Positions 10,750 to 24,000 of a DNA stretch of 64,000 nt are shown piece by piece. The DNA comes from Pomphorhynchus laevis. Its lineage: Eukaryota > Acanthocephala > Palaeacanthocephala > Echinorhynchida > Pomphorhynchidae. The stretch is taken from NCBI GenBank assembly GCA_012934845.2, contig WNNJ02001901.1:1-64000 (forward strand). Direction: 5' to 3'. Under the pieces are notes generated by a model. The model was not told the DNA's origin, did no database searches, and saw nothing but the letters and a program-made list of their open reading frames with translations. The number at the start of each line of letters is the position of its first letter. The stretch's first letter is position 1. The position numbers were made by a program, and so were the translations under genes.

Positions 10750-11330
10750 TGCTCGTTGTAGTAACATATATTGTAAGTATGTATTTATTAAATCAAGAAT
10801 AGCCAGTCTATAATATAATATACTATTATAATATATTATATTATATAATATGAATAATTAATATTATTATATTAATCTGAGAATTAATTGTAAAAACGCA
10901 TAACAGCCTCTAGGCCTGGGGCAAAATACAGTGTCAACTAGTTTCAAAGAAAACAACAAAAATACTAAACACTTCATCCTAACTTCTTAGCATGTACTTC
11001 TATACTTTGCTGGCTAGTTTTCGATGTCTTTGAGTAACTAGGAGAGATTAGTATGTATTCATAATTTGCAGGAATGACTAATTGTAAGGTTTTATTGGGC
11101 TACGTAGACATATATTGATAGAGGGCGAACATTATATTATTTGTGACAGGTTAATACGACGCATAAGGGCGTTATGATTACATGAGAAATTGGGGACTGT
11201 AAATGGCAATATTTACATCGGCAACAAATTGATCATGTGCGACAAGAAATGCGGATAGTACATAATTTCTGGTGATATCCATGGATGCAGGCTCGGACGA
11301 TAACTGGTCTTTTTGTGTGTTAGGCTTGCT
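10750..11330. other. Spacer without recognised feature
   Basis: AT-palindromic patch around 10815-10870, otherwise unassigned sequence. Confidence 0.4.
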
Positions 11331-11331
11331 A

Positions 11332-11900
11332 CTATAGGAATCGGAAGTCATTAGCGGCTAGTTTGATTAATGGATCAATGTTAAGAAGTTTGTCAGACCA
11401 CAGTTCGAAGGATTGTCGAAAGGCGAAAGGTTCTGTCAGGTACAAGCGATTTCGAAGGTCAATCTTGAGTGGAGTGGTAAGAATGAATGCGGCAACTTGA
11501 ATGAAGTGGATTTTAAGAGAAAAGCTACGATCGTTTTGGTAACTAAGGCATGGACTCCACGCAGCAAAAACCACTTATTGTCAGCGCCCATATACACAAT
11601 TATCAGGATAAGCTTTGCATAATCCGTATCCCATGCCACGACCGTTCGAATTATTGCCGCTGTAAATTTTGACAAATTCAATGTCAACCAATTTCTCATT
11701 TGTTTTATTGCCCTGTCCCTTCCAAATTATCACTCAATCAAATTGATTCGCTAACTACTGACCTTAACAACACCCTTGACCCAAGCCAACTAATCTCAAT
11801 GCAATTGTTAAGACAGGCAGTCAAGCAAGTGATCGGCAATTCAAATCACAGCAAATGACTTTGATTTCATAAATGCTTTCGTGTTATATTTTATTATTTG
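11332..11900 (-). other. Unclassified coding-like relic
   Basis: GC content and codon texture are higher than the surroundings. Two overlapping minus-strand frames (11699-11436 and 11574-11332) are open for 80-87 codons, with a likely frameshift between them (first ..KWFLLRGVHALVTK, then LRNRLYLTEPFAF). I do not recognise the family; a decayed transposon protein is likelier than a host exon because no splice-framed continuation is evident. Confidence 0.3.
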
Positions 11901-11904
11901 TGTC

Positions 11905-14640
11905 TTTGTGCATTTTTGTTTTCCACCCCATGCTGAAATACTACAGTGACATAATAAATATTCTCAGATTAATAAAAAATAACATTATTAAATTTATATA
12001 CTAATATTATATACTGGCTAAATACCAGTATGGCGTTTCCAAAGCAATAAGTATAGTGGATAAATGTAATTCAATGTTATTTGTTTTAATAGAGAGAAAA
12101 TTTTAAATTTATTCGTATAGATTTTGCATCTATACCAATGCAAAATATCATTCTAAATCAAGATGAGTAGTTGTCTTTTCCTGACATTAACTGACTCCTC
12201 TCTTAATGTTTCGAGATTATCATTGCAAATTCAAACAGCATTAGTAATATAAGATTAAACAGTAAATTATACGTTATGTAATTATAAATATTCTATAACT
12301 AAAATGTTAGATTTGCAATCAATTAATAATTAATTATAATTAATAATTAAAAAATTAATTAATTATAATTCACAAAATAGCTCTAATTAAATGTAACAGA
12401 AATTACAACTTAAAAGCTATAAAGTTTGCTCTTGATAACTTAAATTGAAATTGAATATTTAATTAAGTTAAGTTAGATAGAATATATTGTTGAACTAAAC
12501 ACTTAAAACACTTTATATCAAATATGTTTAAAATTCTAAATGACACTTCAATGAATTAAGATGCAAAGAAGAAAAAAAACTAAAGGAATTTATTTTTAAA
12601 TAATACAACAAAATATCATTTCGACGATCATTATGGAGTAAATATTTATTTAATAATTATTAATAATAATTAATAATTATTAATTATATTTATTTAAATA
12701 TAATAATAGTGATATAATTAATTAGGCTAAATAGTGTTGTAATTGCAACACTGAGTTGTTATTTTACAAATCCCAAACGATGAGTTGGGACTATGATAGA
12801 GGGCATGGTATGCCATGTGAAAGTAGAGTTCGAATTTTCGAACTATATTTAGATTATATAATATTCAACCTAAGTAGACGAATTTTCGAACAATATTTTA
12901 GCTCCTCTATATGTTTTTATAATAATCAACATGCGCAGATGACTTTTGGAATATCAGATTACTGTTAGAAGGACAATACAAAGGTGAAAATTGGTATTTA
13001 TGAGTAATCTTTTAATGGATGGACCGTGCAAATATGATCTGTTGTTGTTAATAACGCATGATTAAAGCGATTGAAACTTTGTGCTTATTGATGTAGAAAT
13101 ATTTATACATTGATACAAATACGTCAAAGTTTGAAGCGATATTCATAATTATTAAATAATTCGTAATTATCAATAAATTATCAATAAATATCGTAATTAA
13201 GGCACATTATCAATAAAATATATTAATTATACAGTGAATCATAATCATAACTTTGTTGACCTATAGAGCGGTAATTTTATTAACGTACATTTTTACGGTT
13301 TTTTACACTGAAAATATAATATAGTGTATCATTAATTAGGCTAAATAGTATCTAAATATTATCCAACAAAATTTGAAAATTTTAATGAATTATTAATTAT
13401 TGTTCAAGGAAGGAATATAAATCATATGTGATACAATTATACAGTTTAAGATAAAATAAATCAGATCAGATAACTACGTATTTTAAATTAAATATCAATT
13501 AAAAATAAAGATAAATAATTATAAATAATAAACAATTATAAAGATAAAATTTATTTATTCTGAGAAATGTAAGGATATTATATGCTATATTCATGTTATA
13601 TGAATACCAAATGAGAAAATGGGTGTACCTTATAAGAGTATATAATCATTTGTATTACATACTCATATTTTCATGAATATAACAATTTATTTCGTTTAAC
13701 AAATCATATCAGCTAACTGGGTCTAAGTATTTTATATTATTTTCAAAATGAAAAATAATACTTTTAATAATATGTTGTAGATTTTCACCTCACAATTTTT
13801 TTCAGAAAAAAAATCACCTGAAAATGTTCAACTCACACATTACAATTACTCACACATTAAAAATAAAGATAAATAATATTTTGTTATAAATGATTTTAAA
13901 ATAAATAATTAAATAATTATTTATTGCTTATTAAATAAAATTTAAGATGTAGATTCAAAAATTCTAAATCGTTAAATTTTACTAACATAAAAGACAAGTA
14001 AAATGTAAAATGCCAATAAAAAAATGAACGCGTGCTGTGTCAGTTAGCAAGCACAACTGTAGCGGAATTCGATAAGCAAAATCTGTTGCATCCAACTGCT
14101 AAAAATGTCTTGTGACTACTTACGACTTTAATTTTGAATAGTTAATCAACGATATTTATAAAGCACAAATTTATAGCGTTTGAAAAAATCTTGGATCGCT
14201 TGATGACTCACTCACAATTGAAAATCATAATGATTAATTTGTTAAAACGACTTATAAAACGCAATCTAAAATATTTTAATTATAAAGAAATCGATTTATT
14301 TTAAAGTGATAAAAGGTAATGTGATTCAGTCATTCCCCCATTATCAAGGTAATATCAGTTGTGTGTGACTTAACTTTAAAATTCACAACTATGACAATGT
14401 AAATATCACGCATTTATCAACGAATGAGCGTTTACCACTTTCTCCTTCGGCAAATACAAGAAAGTTTGTTCCCGCAAATGCAAGATAAATAAAATTATTA
14501 CAGAACATCTGCATAAGACAGAAAACAACCTTTTAATTAATTATAAATTTTACGATTGGATTTAATACAAAGTAAATTGTGATTTTGATGCCAGCTTCTT
14601 TTGCTAATCATGTACCTTAACTATGTCGATAATATGCCCC
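11905..14640. other. Long AT-rich region without a gene
   Basis: Very AT-rich with many AATTAATTA palindromes. Patches near 13455-13485 and 13710-13735 match (reverse complement) the end of repeat E (TCTGATCTGATT / GACTCAGTTA). A 70-codon frame at 12756-12968 has no recognisable domain and is not called. Confidence 0.5.
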
Positions 14641-14653
14641 AAAATGAATCATA

Positions 14654-15370
14654 AAGGATTAATATTAACTGAGTAATTTGATCTTATCATGATCTATTAA
14701 CAATTTTAAACATTAAAATGGATCATTAACATGTATTTGGCCCCGCTGCTATGTTGGGTAGAGGAGTTAGGATCCAAAACCTGACAGCATAGCAGTTCCT
14801 CCTGATGACCTCTAATCATTATTCTGATACATTAAATTTCAATTTTTTTTATTTTAACTTGATTTAAATTATAGAAAATATAAAAACAATTATTAATTAT
14901 TTAATTATTAAACTTTGATTTAGCATTATTATGTTTTGTTAATTTTATAATTATATTAAATACGTAGACTCAGTTAGATGATTTGATTTATAAATATAAC
15001 ATAATATGATGACTTTAATTTAATTTTGTAACAAATTTAGTGACATAAATTTTGATGAATGGAATTTTTTAGCTGTGCAGGTGTTCGCAGGTGTTTTATT
15101 TAATTACCATAAAAAATGCGACTTTTTTATTATCTATAATTAAACTATTGAATTAAAATTTAAATTAAATTTAACTTTCAAATTTAAACTATTTTATAAC
15201 GTCTGCATTAAAGCTAAGCTGTTAGTTATTTTTAAAGCAAGCGAAATATATGCTTTCTTATTTCTGGGATTACATCGTGATTTACGTCAATGTACATTGC
15301 ATCAATTATAAACTGAGTAATTTGATCTTATCATTGATCTATTAACAATTTTAAACATTAAAATGGATTA
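14654..15370. repeat. Pair of about 65-bp direct repeats
   Basis: ACTGAGTAATTTGATCTTAT followed by about 40 matching bases occurs at 14668 and again at 15310. The repeat E copy at 14735-14995 lies between them. Confidence 0.6.
14735..14995 (+). repeat. Dispersed repeat E, copy 1
   Basis: Starts with GCTGCTATG, whose partner CATAGCAG lies 45 nt on. Then come TTCCTC-CTGATGA-CCTCTAATC, an AT-rich body of about 150 bp, and the end GACTCAGTTAGATGATTTGATT. Other copies or parts: 26220-26340, 26675-26955, 28590-28890, 28897-29165, 43795-43885, 57935-58145. The 5' 90 bp can form a dimer-type hammerhead-like structure; see findings. Confidence 0.65.
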
Positions 15371-15790
15371 ATGAATTAATTAATATTAATTATTAATAAT
15401 GTTGATTAATATCGATAAATTAATAAAAATAAATTAATAAACGATTTCAAACACACACGTTGAAACTATAAATTAAAATGCAGAAATCAGCAATATTCTT
15501 CGTATATTTAATATTTTTATATTATCGAATTTTATATTAAAACAATATTTGAGAGGTAAATTTTTCTCTGTTAGTAAAACAATATTTATTTTATTTTAAA
15601 ATTTAATTTTTTGGTGTCACAATTTTATGAAAATACAAATTTCATAAAATAGTTTATTAAAACTAAAATATTGTCTTCTTTCCATTTGATAATAAACAGC
15701 TAGGCTGTTAGTTATTTTTAAAGCAATCGAACCATATGCTTTCTTATTTCTGGGATTACATCGTGATTGACGTCAATGTACATTGCACCA
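15228..15790. repeat. Pair of about 90-bp direct repeats
   Basis: The block GCTGTTAGTTATTTTTAAAG through ACGTCAATGTACATTGCA occurs at 15228 and 15705 with few differences. Confidence 0.75.
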
Positions 15791-15894
15791 ATAATTATCT
15801 TATTTTCTAACATTATATAGTTAAATTGCTAAATATTCAGGAACGATCAGGTATAATTAAAAGGCATCACAATTATTTTGATGGATATACATCT

Positions 15895-16625
15895 ATAAAT
15901 CCTGATCTGTATTTTTAATATTCAGGAACGATCAGGTAGAATTGAAAGTCAAGAAAATTATTTGGAAATTTGCTTGTAACTACTAACATCAGAAATTTGA
16001 AACTACATAAAAAAATGAAAAAAATTTCATTAATAAAGTTTATTGTCAGTTTTCCACATTGATATTGCTGAAGTCAAAATTATTGCTTACACTTGTCCAT
16101 GGAACATTTTCTTTTGTAGGGACAGAACACAACAATGAAGCAAAAGACACTAAAAATATGAACCGAACAAATAAAATAACAAAAAATGGAAAACCCAAAA
16201 CATTCTAAACAATAAATTGAAAACATCTTATTATTTGTAAAATATAAATTTGGAGCAAAACAAAAGAAAAACGTAAAATTATCAAGTGATAAATAAAAAG
16301 TATGTGGTATAATCAAAGGCTTTCGTTTGCATTAATTTTAAGGTTAAGATAGCTTTATTACCAGGAAGTTTTCTTAGACATGAATACTCAAATGATTCGA
16401 GTTTATTGATTGTTGACATTTTATCGGGCTAAGACACATCTATATAACATTATAGGCCGTATCATTAATGTGTACATACTAGCCTTGAATATAATTTATA
16501 TATTCCTAGAAATTAAAAACATTTTCTAATTTCTGAAGATGGTTGTAATTACTAGAGAAATTTCAAAATAATTTTGTCTTTCAATTATACCTGACCGTTC
16601 CTGAAAATTTAAAATACAGACTAAA
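15895..16625. mobile_element. Non-autonomous inverted-repeat element
   Basis: The left end (about 15895-15990) and right end (about 16540-16625) are imperfect reverse complements over about 85 bp, sharing CTGTATTTT, TTCAGGAACG.TCAGGTA and ATTGAAAG. A left-end fragment recurs at 19395-19450. The interior has no transposase-like frame, so this is MITE-like. No convincing target-site duplication. Confidence 0.55.
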
Positions 16626-16719
16626 AATGATCTAAGATTAGTAATTAAATTCAATACCTGACCGTTCCTGAAAATTTAAAATACAGACTAAAAATGATCT
16701 AAGATTAGTAATTAAATTA
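16588..16719. repeat. 67-bp tandem duplication of an element end
   Basis: Two essentially identical 67-bp copies beginning ACCTGACCGTTCCTG, at 16589 and 16656. The first copy overlaps the right end of the inverted-repeat element. Confidence 0.85.
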
Positions 16720-16949
16720 ATAATTATTTTATAACTTTTTAATTAGTTAAATAAATTAAGTAGTAAATTATAATTTTTATATTTTATTTATAACTAAGTC
16801 GATTTAATTATTATAACGAGTCGATTATTTACTTAATTACGGAGTCAATCCCACGCCGCAACCAATTCCTTTTTTGGTGTAGTTTCAGTTGTCATTTATC
16901 TATGAACTATATCTTGAACACCTGAAATCCTTAACTAAGGCTCTCAAAT

Positions 16950-17650
16950 CCCATTTGCCAATCTCAACCTTTGTTTGTCAGCTTCTCACAGGCAGTCAGA
17001 GAAACGATATCGTCATAAGTTAGCGTCCTAGTACGATATTGCTGGAATTAACATCACAAGACGAATATGTTTCTCAAAAAATTTCCTGTTACATTTTCTA
17101 AAGATCTGCGACCCATATCGATTCAAAACTCCCTAATCTCCATTTATGAAAAAGCGCTTGCTGGTAAAATCTGTGATCATTTGGTTAGGTAAAATTTAAA
17201 CCAACCATGTTTTCATAGTAAGTTAATGGACACTCAGTACATACAGAAATGAGTGATGTGCATCAGTTTTGTCAGAGAAACAATCCTCAGTTATCTGTAG
17301 CTGTTTCTCTTGGCTTTTCGGCAGCATTTGACGTATTTCCATTCCCTTTGTAATCTCTTCACTTAGGTTCCTCGGTCTGCCCGATAGAATTGTCAACAGG
17401 GCCGAAATACTGTTGTATACTAAGTACTTATATTATGACGATGACCATGATGCGCGACAATTCTTCCCAATTACTTGTGTTCTTCTAGCTTAGACTCTCC
17501 TATCCTGTACTTAGCCGCCTCTATTATTATTCTAAAACCACTTATGGCAATCAACATCTGGTAGTATATGCTGATGATACCACCGCTTTGTTTTCAGTAC
17601 GCAGGAGTTGCTCAATCGCAATGTGTCGATGTGGTGCTTGCTTGGGAGGC
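16950..17650 (+). pseudogene. LINE-A reverse-transcriptase relic
   Basis: Broken frames match the plus-strand copy at 62.3-62.9 kb: DLRPISIQNSLISIYE (RT fingers), a decayed AFD block (SAAFDVF), and VVYADDTTALF, the catalytic YADD box. Stops and small deletions occur throughout. The GTCAG..AGAGAAACGATATCGTC pre-RT segment also matches the minus-strand copy near 52.7 kb. Confidence 0.75.
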
Positions 17651-17779
17651 CTGATCCCGTTTATGATCAGGAGACTGTATAGGGTGATTACCGCAACAAT
17701 AAATCACACTTTTTCTTTCACTCTTAATGTTATGATGTTTTTTGACAGTGTGTATACTTATTTATTTGTTTATTAGGAA

Positions 17780-18260
17780 AATCTATATTATTATTTAAAT
17801 AATTTAATATATAAATATTTTAAACTAGGTTAAATTATCAAAATAAAATAGAAAATCGTAAAATTTATATAAATAAACAAAATATTATTAAAAATAAATT
17901 TAAAATCTTGGGTTATAAATGCTTATAGATTGATAGTAAATAATATACTCTGATGTAGAATAATATGATACGTAATAGAATAGATATAATAGAATACATA
18001 ATGGAATGCAAGAGAGGAACAGCCTAAATAATGGAGTGGAAGCCAAAATAGGTAGAGGATTTTGAAACATGCAAAAGAAGTGAATTATGGGAACGCAAGG
18101 AATGACTGCATGCGTTAAGTGTGTACTATGCCCATAACTATTATATCATATTAGACAATCTGTCTTAGTTGACGAAGAGTAACTGACACACCCAAGCAAT
18201 AACGTTAACCTAAGCATTAATCAAGTGATTTATATTTCACAATCATGCGATTGTGAAAAC
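17780..18260. other. AT-rich spacer
   Basis: AATAGAATA-like stretch at 17940-18010; no gene. Confidence 0.5.
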
Positions 18261-18262
18261 AT

Positions 18263-18485
18263 AGGATTCACCTCGCATGCTCACATCATGAATTTCAATT
18301 AGCATTGTATTGATTTTGTCAAAAACTCAAAGGCTACTAGATTGTGGCATTTTTCGACATATGAGATTTATAAGGATTTACCTCGCATGCTCACATCATG
18401 AATTTCAATTAACATTGTATTGATTTTGTCAAAAACTCAAAGGCTACAAGATTGTGGCCTCATTTTCGACTCATGAGATTTATAA
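18263..18485. repeat. 110-bp tandem duplication
   Basis: AGGATT.ACCTCGCATGCTC plus about 90 further bases occurs at 18263 and 18373 with only a few substitutions. Confidence 0.9.
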
Positions 18486-18489
18486 CCTG

Positions 18490-20430
18490 AATTCCCCGTT
18501 AAGATTAATTTAATTAAACTAAGATCAATTGCAATCGAATAGATTGTAATTAATGATCAACTGACACTTTTAATCATCTTAAATATGTTCATTTTCTTCT
18601 TTATTAATAAATTGCATTAACGAGTTAATTTACAAAACATCTTTATTTTTGAATAGTTCAGACAAAAATCTAAGACGAAATGTACAAATAGCAGCGCCAA
18701 TGTCCTTGCAAAGGTAGTGCGATGATGAAGCAAAAAATATGATAACCAAACTGTACTTTGATAAGTAAAATATAGATGATTAGCTATGACCATCAAAACG
18801 TTGCTGAAAGGATATTATACATTCGTTTAAGACATTCGACAATCCATCAATATCGCTTTTTGTCTCCTAAACACAAAAGCAGCACACGTTCTTTTTCAAA
18901 TTGAAAATATAAGAGCTGTTTTATTATCAGCTTTATCTGTATAATGATCATTCGTGTTGGAACAAGAACTAATAGTAAAGTCAACTAAATAATTTTAGTC
19001 GAAACTCTCAATCAAAAATAAATGTAAAATCATTAAGTTTATGCTTTAATCGTAAAAATATTTTTGCCCTTCGTTTCTAATAAACGAATATCTCTTTAGG
19101 GTATTTTTAGCTAATTTTTTAATTGATAAAATTGAATATATTAAAGTATATATATATATTTCATTATATTTTTTATTCACAAAATTAAATTTGGTTTGAC
19201 CAATTACAGAGACATTTTCCAGATAAAAACAGCGAATTAGAGTAGATATTAATACGGAAGAATTATCATTGCAATCCGTGTTAATATAATTGCATTTATA
19301 CAAAGATAGAAGAATCTCCATTGTAGTAAATTTAATATAATTAGATTTATATTAATAATAAATTATCTTTGTAATAAAATTATATTTAGAAATATATCCA
19401 TCCTGATCTGTATTTTAATTTTTTAATTTCCAGGAACTATCAGGTATAGAGATAAACAACAACAAAAATTATGTCGATATTTCGATAGTAACTACTAGCA
19501 TCTTCAGCTTTTCTGAAGATGCTAGTAGTTACTAGCATCATAAATTCTTTGTATTCTAATTCAATTTTTAATTTAAGCATAATTCACTATAAATTATTTG
19601 TATTCTAATTCAATTTTTAATTTAACCATAATTCAATTCTTATTTACTGAAATATCAAAATCAATTAAAATGGCAAGTTTTGGAAATGCAGTGAATTAAT
19701 TAATTATTTAATGTTAATAAATAATCAATTGAAGTTATAATAGAACGTAGTCAAGCAGATAACTAATTATTTAGACTAATCAAACAAGATTTAAATATGC
19801 AACATATACTGCAAAAAAAGAAAAACGCTAATGTTTTTATACTTAATAATACATTTCATTTAAGTTAAACATGACTTGCTATTTTTATTAACATTAAGCT
19901 CATTCGTCCTAGATCGATTTTTGACATAAATGAAATTAATTATTTTGCAAGTTAAAATGCAAAAAAAACAGCTCACTTAAACTTTTTGTTGGTTACAAAA
20001 TCAAAATAGGAAATATGTTAGATATATAAAAATTAAAATTTGCTATTATTATGTAAAATGTTTATATTAGTAAAGATCGATCGCATCAAGTGATCGATTT
20101 TGCTATCGATCTTTAAATAAAATTAAAATAAATAACAAAAGTTTAATAAAATTCGTTACTCATTCGTCGACAGGATGTGCCGAGGGTAAGAGGTCTCTTA
20201 AATCTAATATAAAATGTAAATATACAGTATGTATTATATGAATTATATTTTGTCACACATTAATATTTTGATGAGTAAGAGATAGATTATGCATTTGATA
20301 TAGAAATCATATATCCAATATCCAAAGTAACATAGATCTGAAAAATCTAAAATTTTATTTATTTTAATCGAAAATGCTAATTTCTAATAAACAAAATTAA
20401 AATAATTTAATTAAAATAATTTTGCAATTC
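18490..20430. other. AT-rich flank downstream of the LOTUS-Tudor gene
   Basis: No gene recognised. A perfect palindrome with 21-bp arms and a 5-nt loop lies at 19487-19533 (CTACTAGCATCTTCAG in the arm), beside a fragment of the inverted-repeat element end (19395-19450). The 3' UTR of the LOTUS-Tudor gene should begin just left of 20433, but no poly(A) signal can be assigned with confidence in such AT-rich DNA. Confidence 0.5.
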
Positions 20431-20432
20431 AA

Positions 20433-21033
20433 TTAACTTTTAGTTATTACTTGTAAATAAAAACAAACCGATTTGCATATCGTACTATGTTGTTCATCAA
20501 TTTGTACAGCATCTGTTAGCACAAGTCCACATTCAACTAGATGTACACTTAGATCGTTAATGGCAATATCATTTGGCAGGAATTTTTCGAATTTGATTCT
20601 CACCTGTACTTTGCCTACTGCACGATAATCATATTTGTTAATGGCAACAACACGCATAGTTAATGATTTCCTACAGGTGAGTTTATCAATATATGATCGA
20701 CATTTATAAAGGAGGAAATCACTGTAGACCGGCTTTTTAATGCCGGCAAGCTGAGCACGGGCAACCTGCACAGGAAAGTTAACAAATCGAACAGCTAGTC
20801 TACGGACCTTATCTAAGTTAAAGTTATCTATAATCCCAACATCAACTAATCTAACTGATACTAATGCGTTGTTTATCAATCCCGATGTGATGTGACATCC
20901 AACAATAAATCCTCGATACCATCCATTTCTCCAGTACACTGCACATGGCAATTCCCCTGGCATGTCTTCTAGTAAATTAATAGGTACTTGGTTATCCACT
21001 GTATCTCCAGGTCCTTGAGCACAATAAAATTGC
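20433..21033 (-). CDS. Exon I: Tudor core, SN-like C-terminal half and stop codon
   Basis: Acceptor TTCTATGTAG|GCAA; codon split AG|G with exon H. About 199 residues. Tudor barrel: LPCAVYWRNGWYRGFIVG, then SVRLVDVGIIDNF (canonical VDYGN), then VRRLAVRFVNFPVQVARAQL. SN-like strands follow (VQVRIKFEKFLPNDIAINDL, VHLVECGLVL). The family Tyr in VDYGN is Val here and the Asn is replaced, so the aromatic cage for methyl-arginine may be incomplete. This is the terminal exon. Confidence 0.85.
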
Positions 21034-24000
21034 CTACATAGAAAATTATTTTATTCTAAATGCTTAAATGTTAAAATAACTATATGAAACAGTAATTAAT
21101 TAATAATTACTATTAACTAATTAATAATTAGTTAATATTAATAAATAATGAATGAGTATTATTATAATATATTATATTATAATAATATATATAATATAAT
21201 AATATATAATAAATAATTTATATTATATTTATATTTAACCATAGTATACAATTCATATACGTTAAATTTTATATATATATTAAATCTTATATATTTGTAC
21301 CTTATTAATATCAATAAAAACAATATTGTTGATAAAGATAATATATGAATATATGCAAACATATATGATGTCTTTTCATCATATATGGTGAAAGTAATTG
21401 AAGTAAGCAGTAATTCTCGATGTTTGATGGTTGCATTCTGTTATGACATTAAATGTATTTGAATGTTATATTATATTTTGTGTTTCAGATATTATTGAAT
21501 AAAAACCTAAGCGGTTTAATCTACTACAACTTATTCAATAATATTTATTGCGGAACAAGCATATGATGGACAAAATACTCGTTCCTTCAACATTGAGTAT
21601 CGACCTAGACGATCCAAATACCCAGGAAGAGTGGATTTATTGGAAGCGCCGCCTAGAAAGCTTTTTTGGCATTACAGACTGATATCACTGATCAGTCAAA
21701 GTTATGTCTTCTTGTCGATCTCGTTTCTACGCGATTATTCGGATTAATTATAGAATGTGGAACATTCAATGATGCGATCGCCGCTCTTAACAATGCGTAT
21801 AACAAACTAATAAATACGCCATTCGCACGTTTTCAACTACACACGTGTCGTCAAGAACCTTTGATGTCATTATACTAATACCTTCGAAAGCTGGATGACT
21901 TTTCCTCACAATGCGATTTCAAGGCGGTGGATGCTACTACAAATCGTAAAGATCATATCACCGACACATTCGTTTAAGGCATTCATAGCACCTATATAAG
22001 ACAACGATTGTCAGAGTGAATAATCTCGAAGATCTGTCACAATAGCAAAATCTCTAGAGGCAGCGTACCAGCAAGTGGCAATTATTTCACCAGACGAACC
22101 AACAAGCCCGGCCAGCACAAGCGTTGATATTACCGATTAATTCCGCGAAAGTTTAGATGATGATAACACGATTGCTAGTCTGAGAACGAATACAAAAACG
22201 AAACAGAGTACATTGCACACTAGACGTTGTTACTTTTGTGGGAACATGCTTTATTCTCGAGCAAACTGCCCAGCACGGAACTCTACCCGTCATTTGAGGC
22301 AAGAATGGACACTTCTCAAAAGTGTGTCGTTATCGTAAACAGATAACAGACTCAACTACTGCGGATCTGTACTCTTTGACCCTCAATAAGGTAAACGGGA
22401 TGTTCCGCGAGATTTTGGTTGCTGCAAACCGTTCACATCCCTGATATATACTGGCAGTACAGATAATTTCATAGACGCCAAAGTTGTGACTTATCTGAAT
22501 ATTGCCACATCACCTTATGGTCGACACGTTCAGATGGTTTCCGCGTACTAATCGACTGTAGTTCGTCGCGAGTGCCTCGTAATATTTGAATTTATGGGAC
22601 GATTATACGCAAATTGGCGTTTTCTTATAATTACTGATTATGTGCGCCAATCATTCTAGGACAAAAATTCTTCAGTCATCACCAACACATTACATTCAAG
22701 TTCAGAGGTACACACCAAGGGATAACAATACCTTCACTGCTAACTGCTCCAACCATGAAAACGAAAAATACATTATGAAGGAAATAAACCGCGAATGATT
22801 GTGGACTACTCGGATACTATAAATAGATATACGTTACTCGACGCATATCCACTCCCACGCATAGAACACATGATATCGCAAATAGCCAGGTACTCCGTTT
22901 TTACAACTGTCGACTTATCCCAGGCATATTACCAAATTTATCTGCTCGAGCAAGATCAATCTTTTACTGCATTCGAAGCTGATGGAAATTTATACCAGTA
23001 TCGATGAATTCCTTTTGGATTGACGAATGCGGTGTCCGTATTCCAGCTTATAATGAACCAAATAATCACTGAAAATAATTTAGTCGGTGTTTTTGCATAC
23101 ATGGAAGACATAATCATTTGCGGGCGAAACAACGAGGAACATGATGAGAGATATCTAAAATTTTACGAAGTTGCCGATAAAGTGAATCTTACAAAAGCAG
23201 AAGAAAATACAAGATACATACATAATGAGTTACATTTTTTGGGTTATCGATTATCAAACGGCTCCATCAAACCAGATCCTGATCGTGTGAAACCTCTACT
23301 TGATTATCTATTACCTTGCGATAAGAAAACAATGCAAAGATTTTTATGTCTTCTGGCGTATTATTCCAAATGGATACTATCGTTTTCAAAAAAGATACTA
23401 TGGCTACTCGACTGTGAGTCATTTCCGCCGCCAAATGAAGTAATTGCTGAAATCGAAGCTCTTAAACACGAAATTTCACGAGCTACGTTAGCCGCATATG
23501 ACCCTAACCTGCCTCTGACAGTCGAAACAAATGCCTCATATAACTCCATAGGAGCTGTCCTAAGCCAATCGACAAGACTAATATCTTTCTTTTCACAGAC
23601 TCTCCCAAAAACAACGCTGCATTAATCTAGTGTGGAAAAGGAAACTCAAGCAATTTTCAATGCCATCTAATACTGGAAACATTACCTTCTCGGTAGACCT
23701 TTTAAAATAATAACAAACCAGAGGTCTGTAAGTTTTATGTTCGACAGGATTTATTCTAGTAAAATAAAAAACGACAAAGTAGCCAGATGGCGCCTAGGGT
23801 TGGCACCTTAATAATACGAAATAGAGTATGTGCTGGAAAAAAAACAATAAATCCGCGGAGGCGATGTTTCGAATTGCATTTAAATGTTCTGTTCAAGGTT
23901 CTCTCGATGAACTCAAACACATCCACGTTTCACTATGCCATCCAGGTTTCACCCGACTGCTACACTTTATAAGACAATGTATTCTTCCTTACGATAAATC

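Noticed and set aside
11332-11700. LINE thumb domain or integrase
   Set aside because: The codon texture looks coding, but no motif of those families could be pointed to; kept only as unclassified.
21177-21362. Tyr/Ile-rich minus-strand frame
   Set aside because: Low-complexity AT sequence in an intron.
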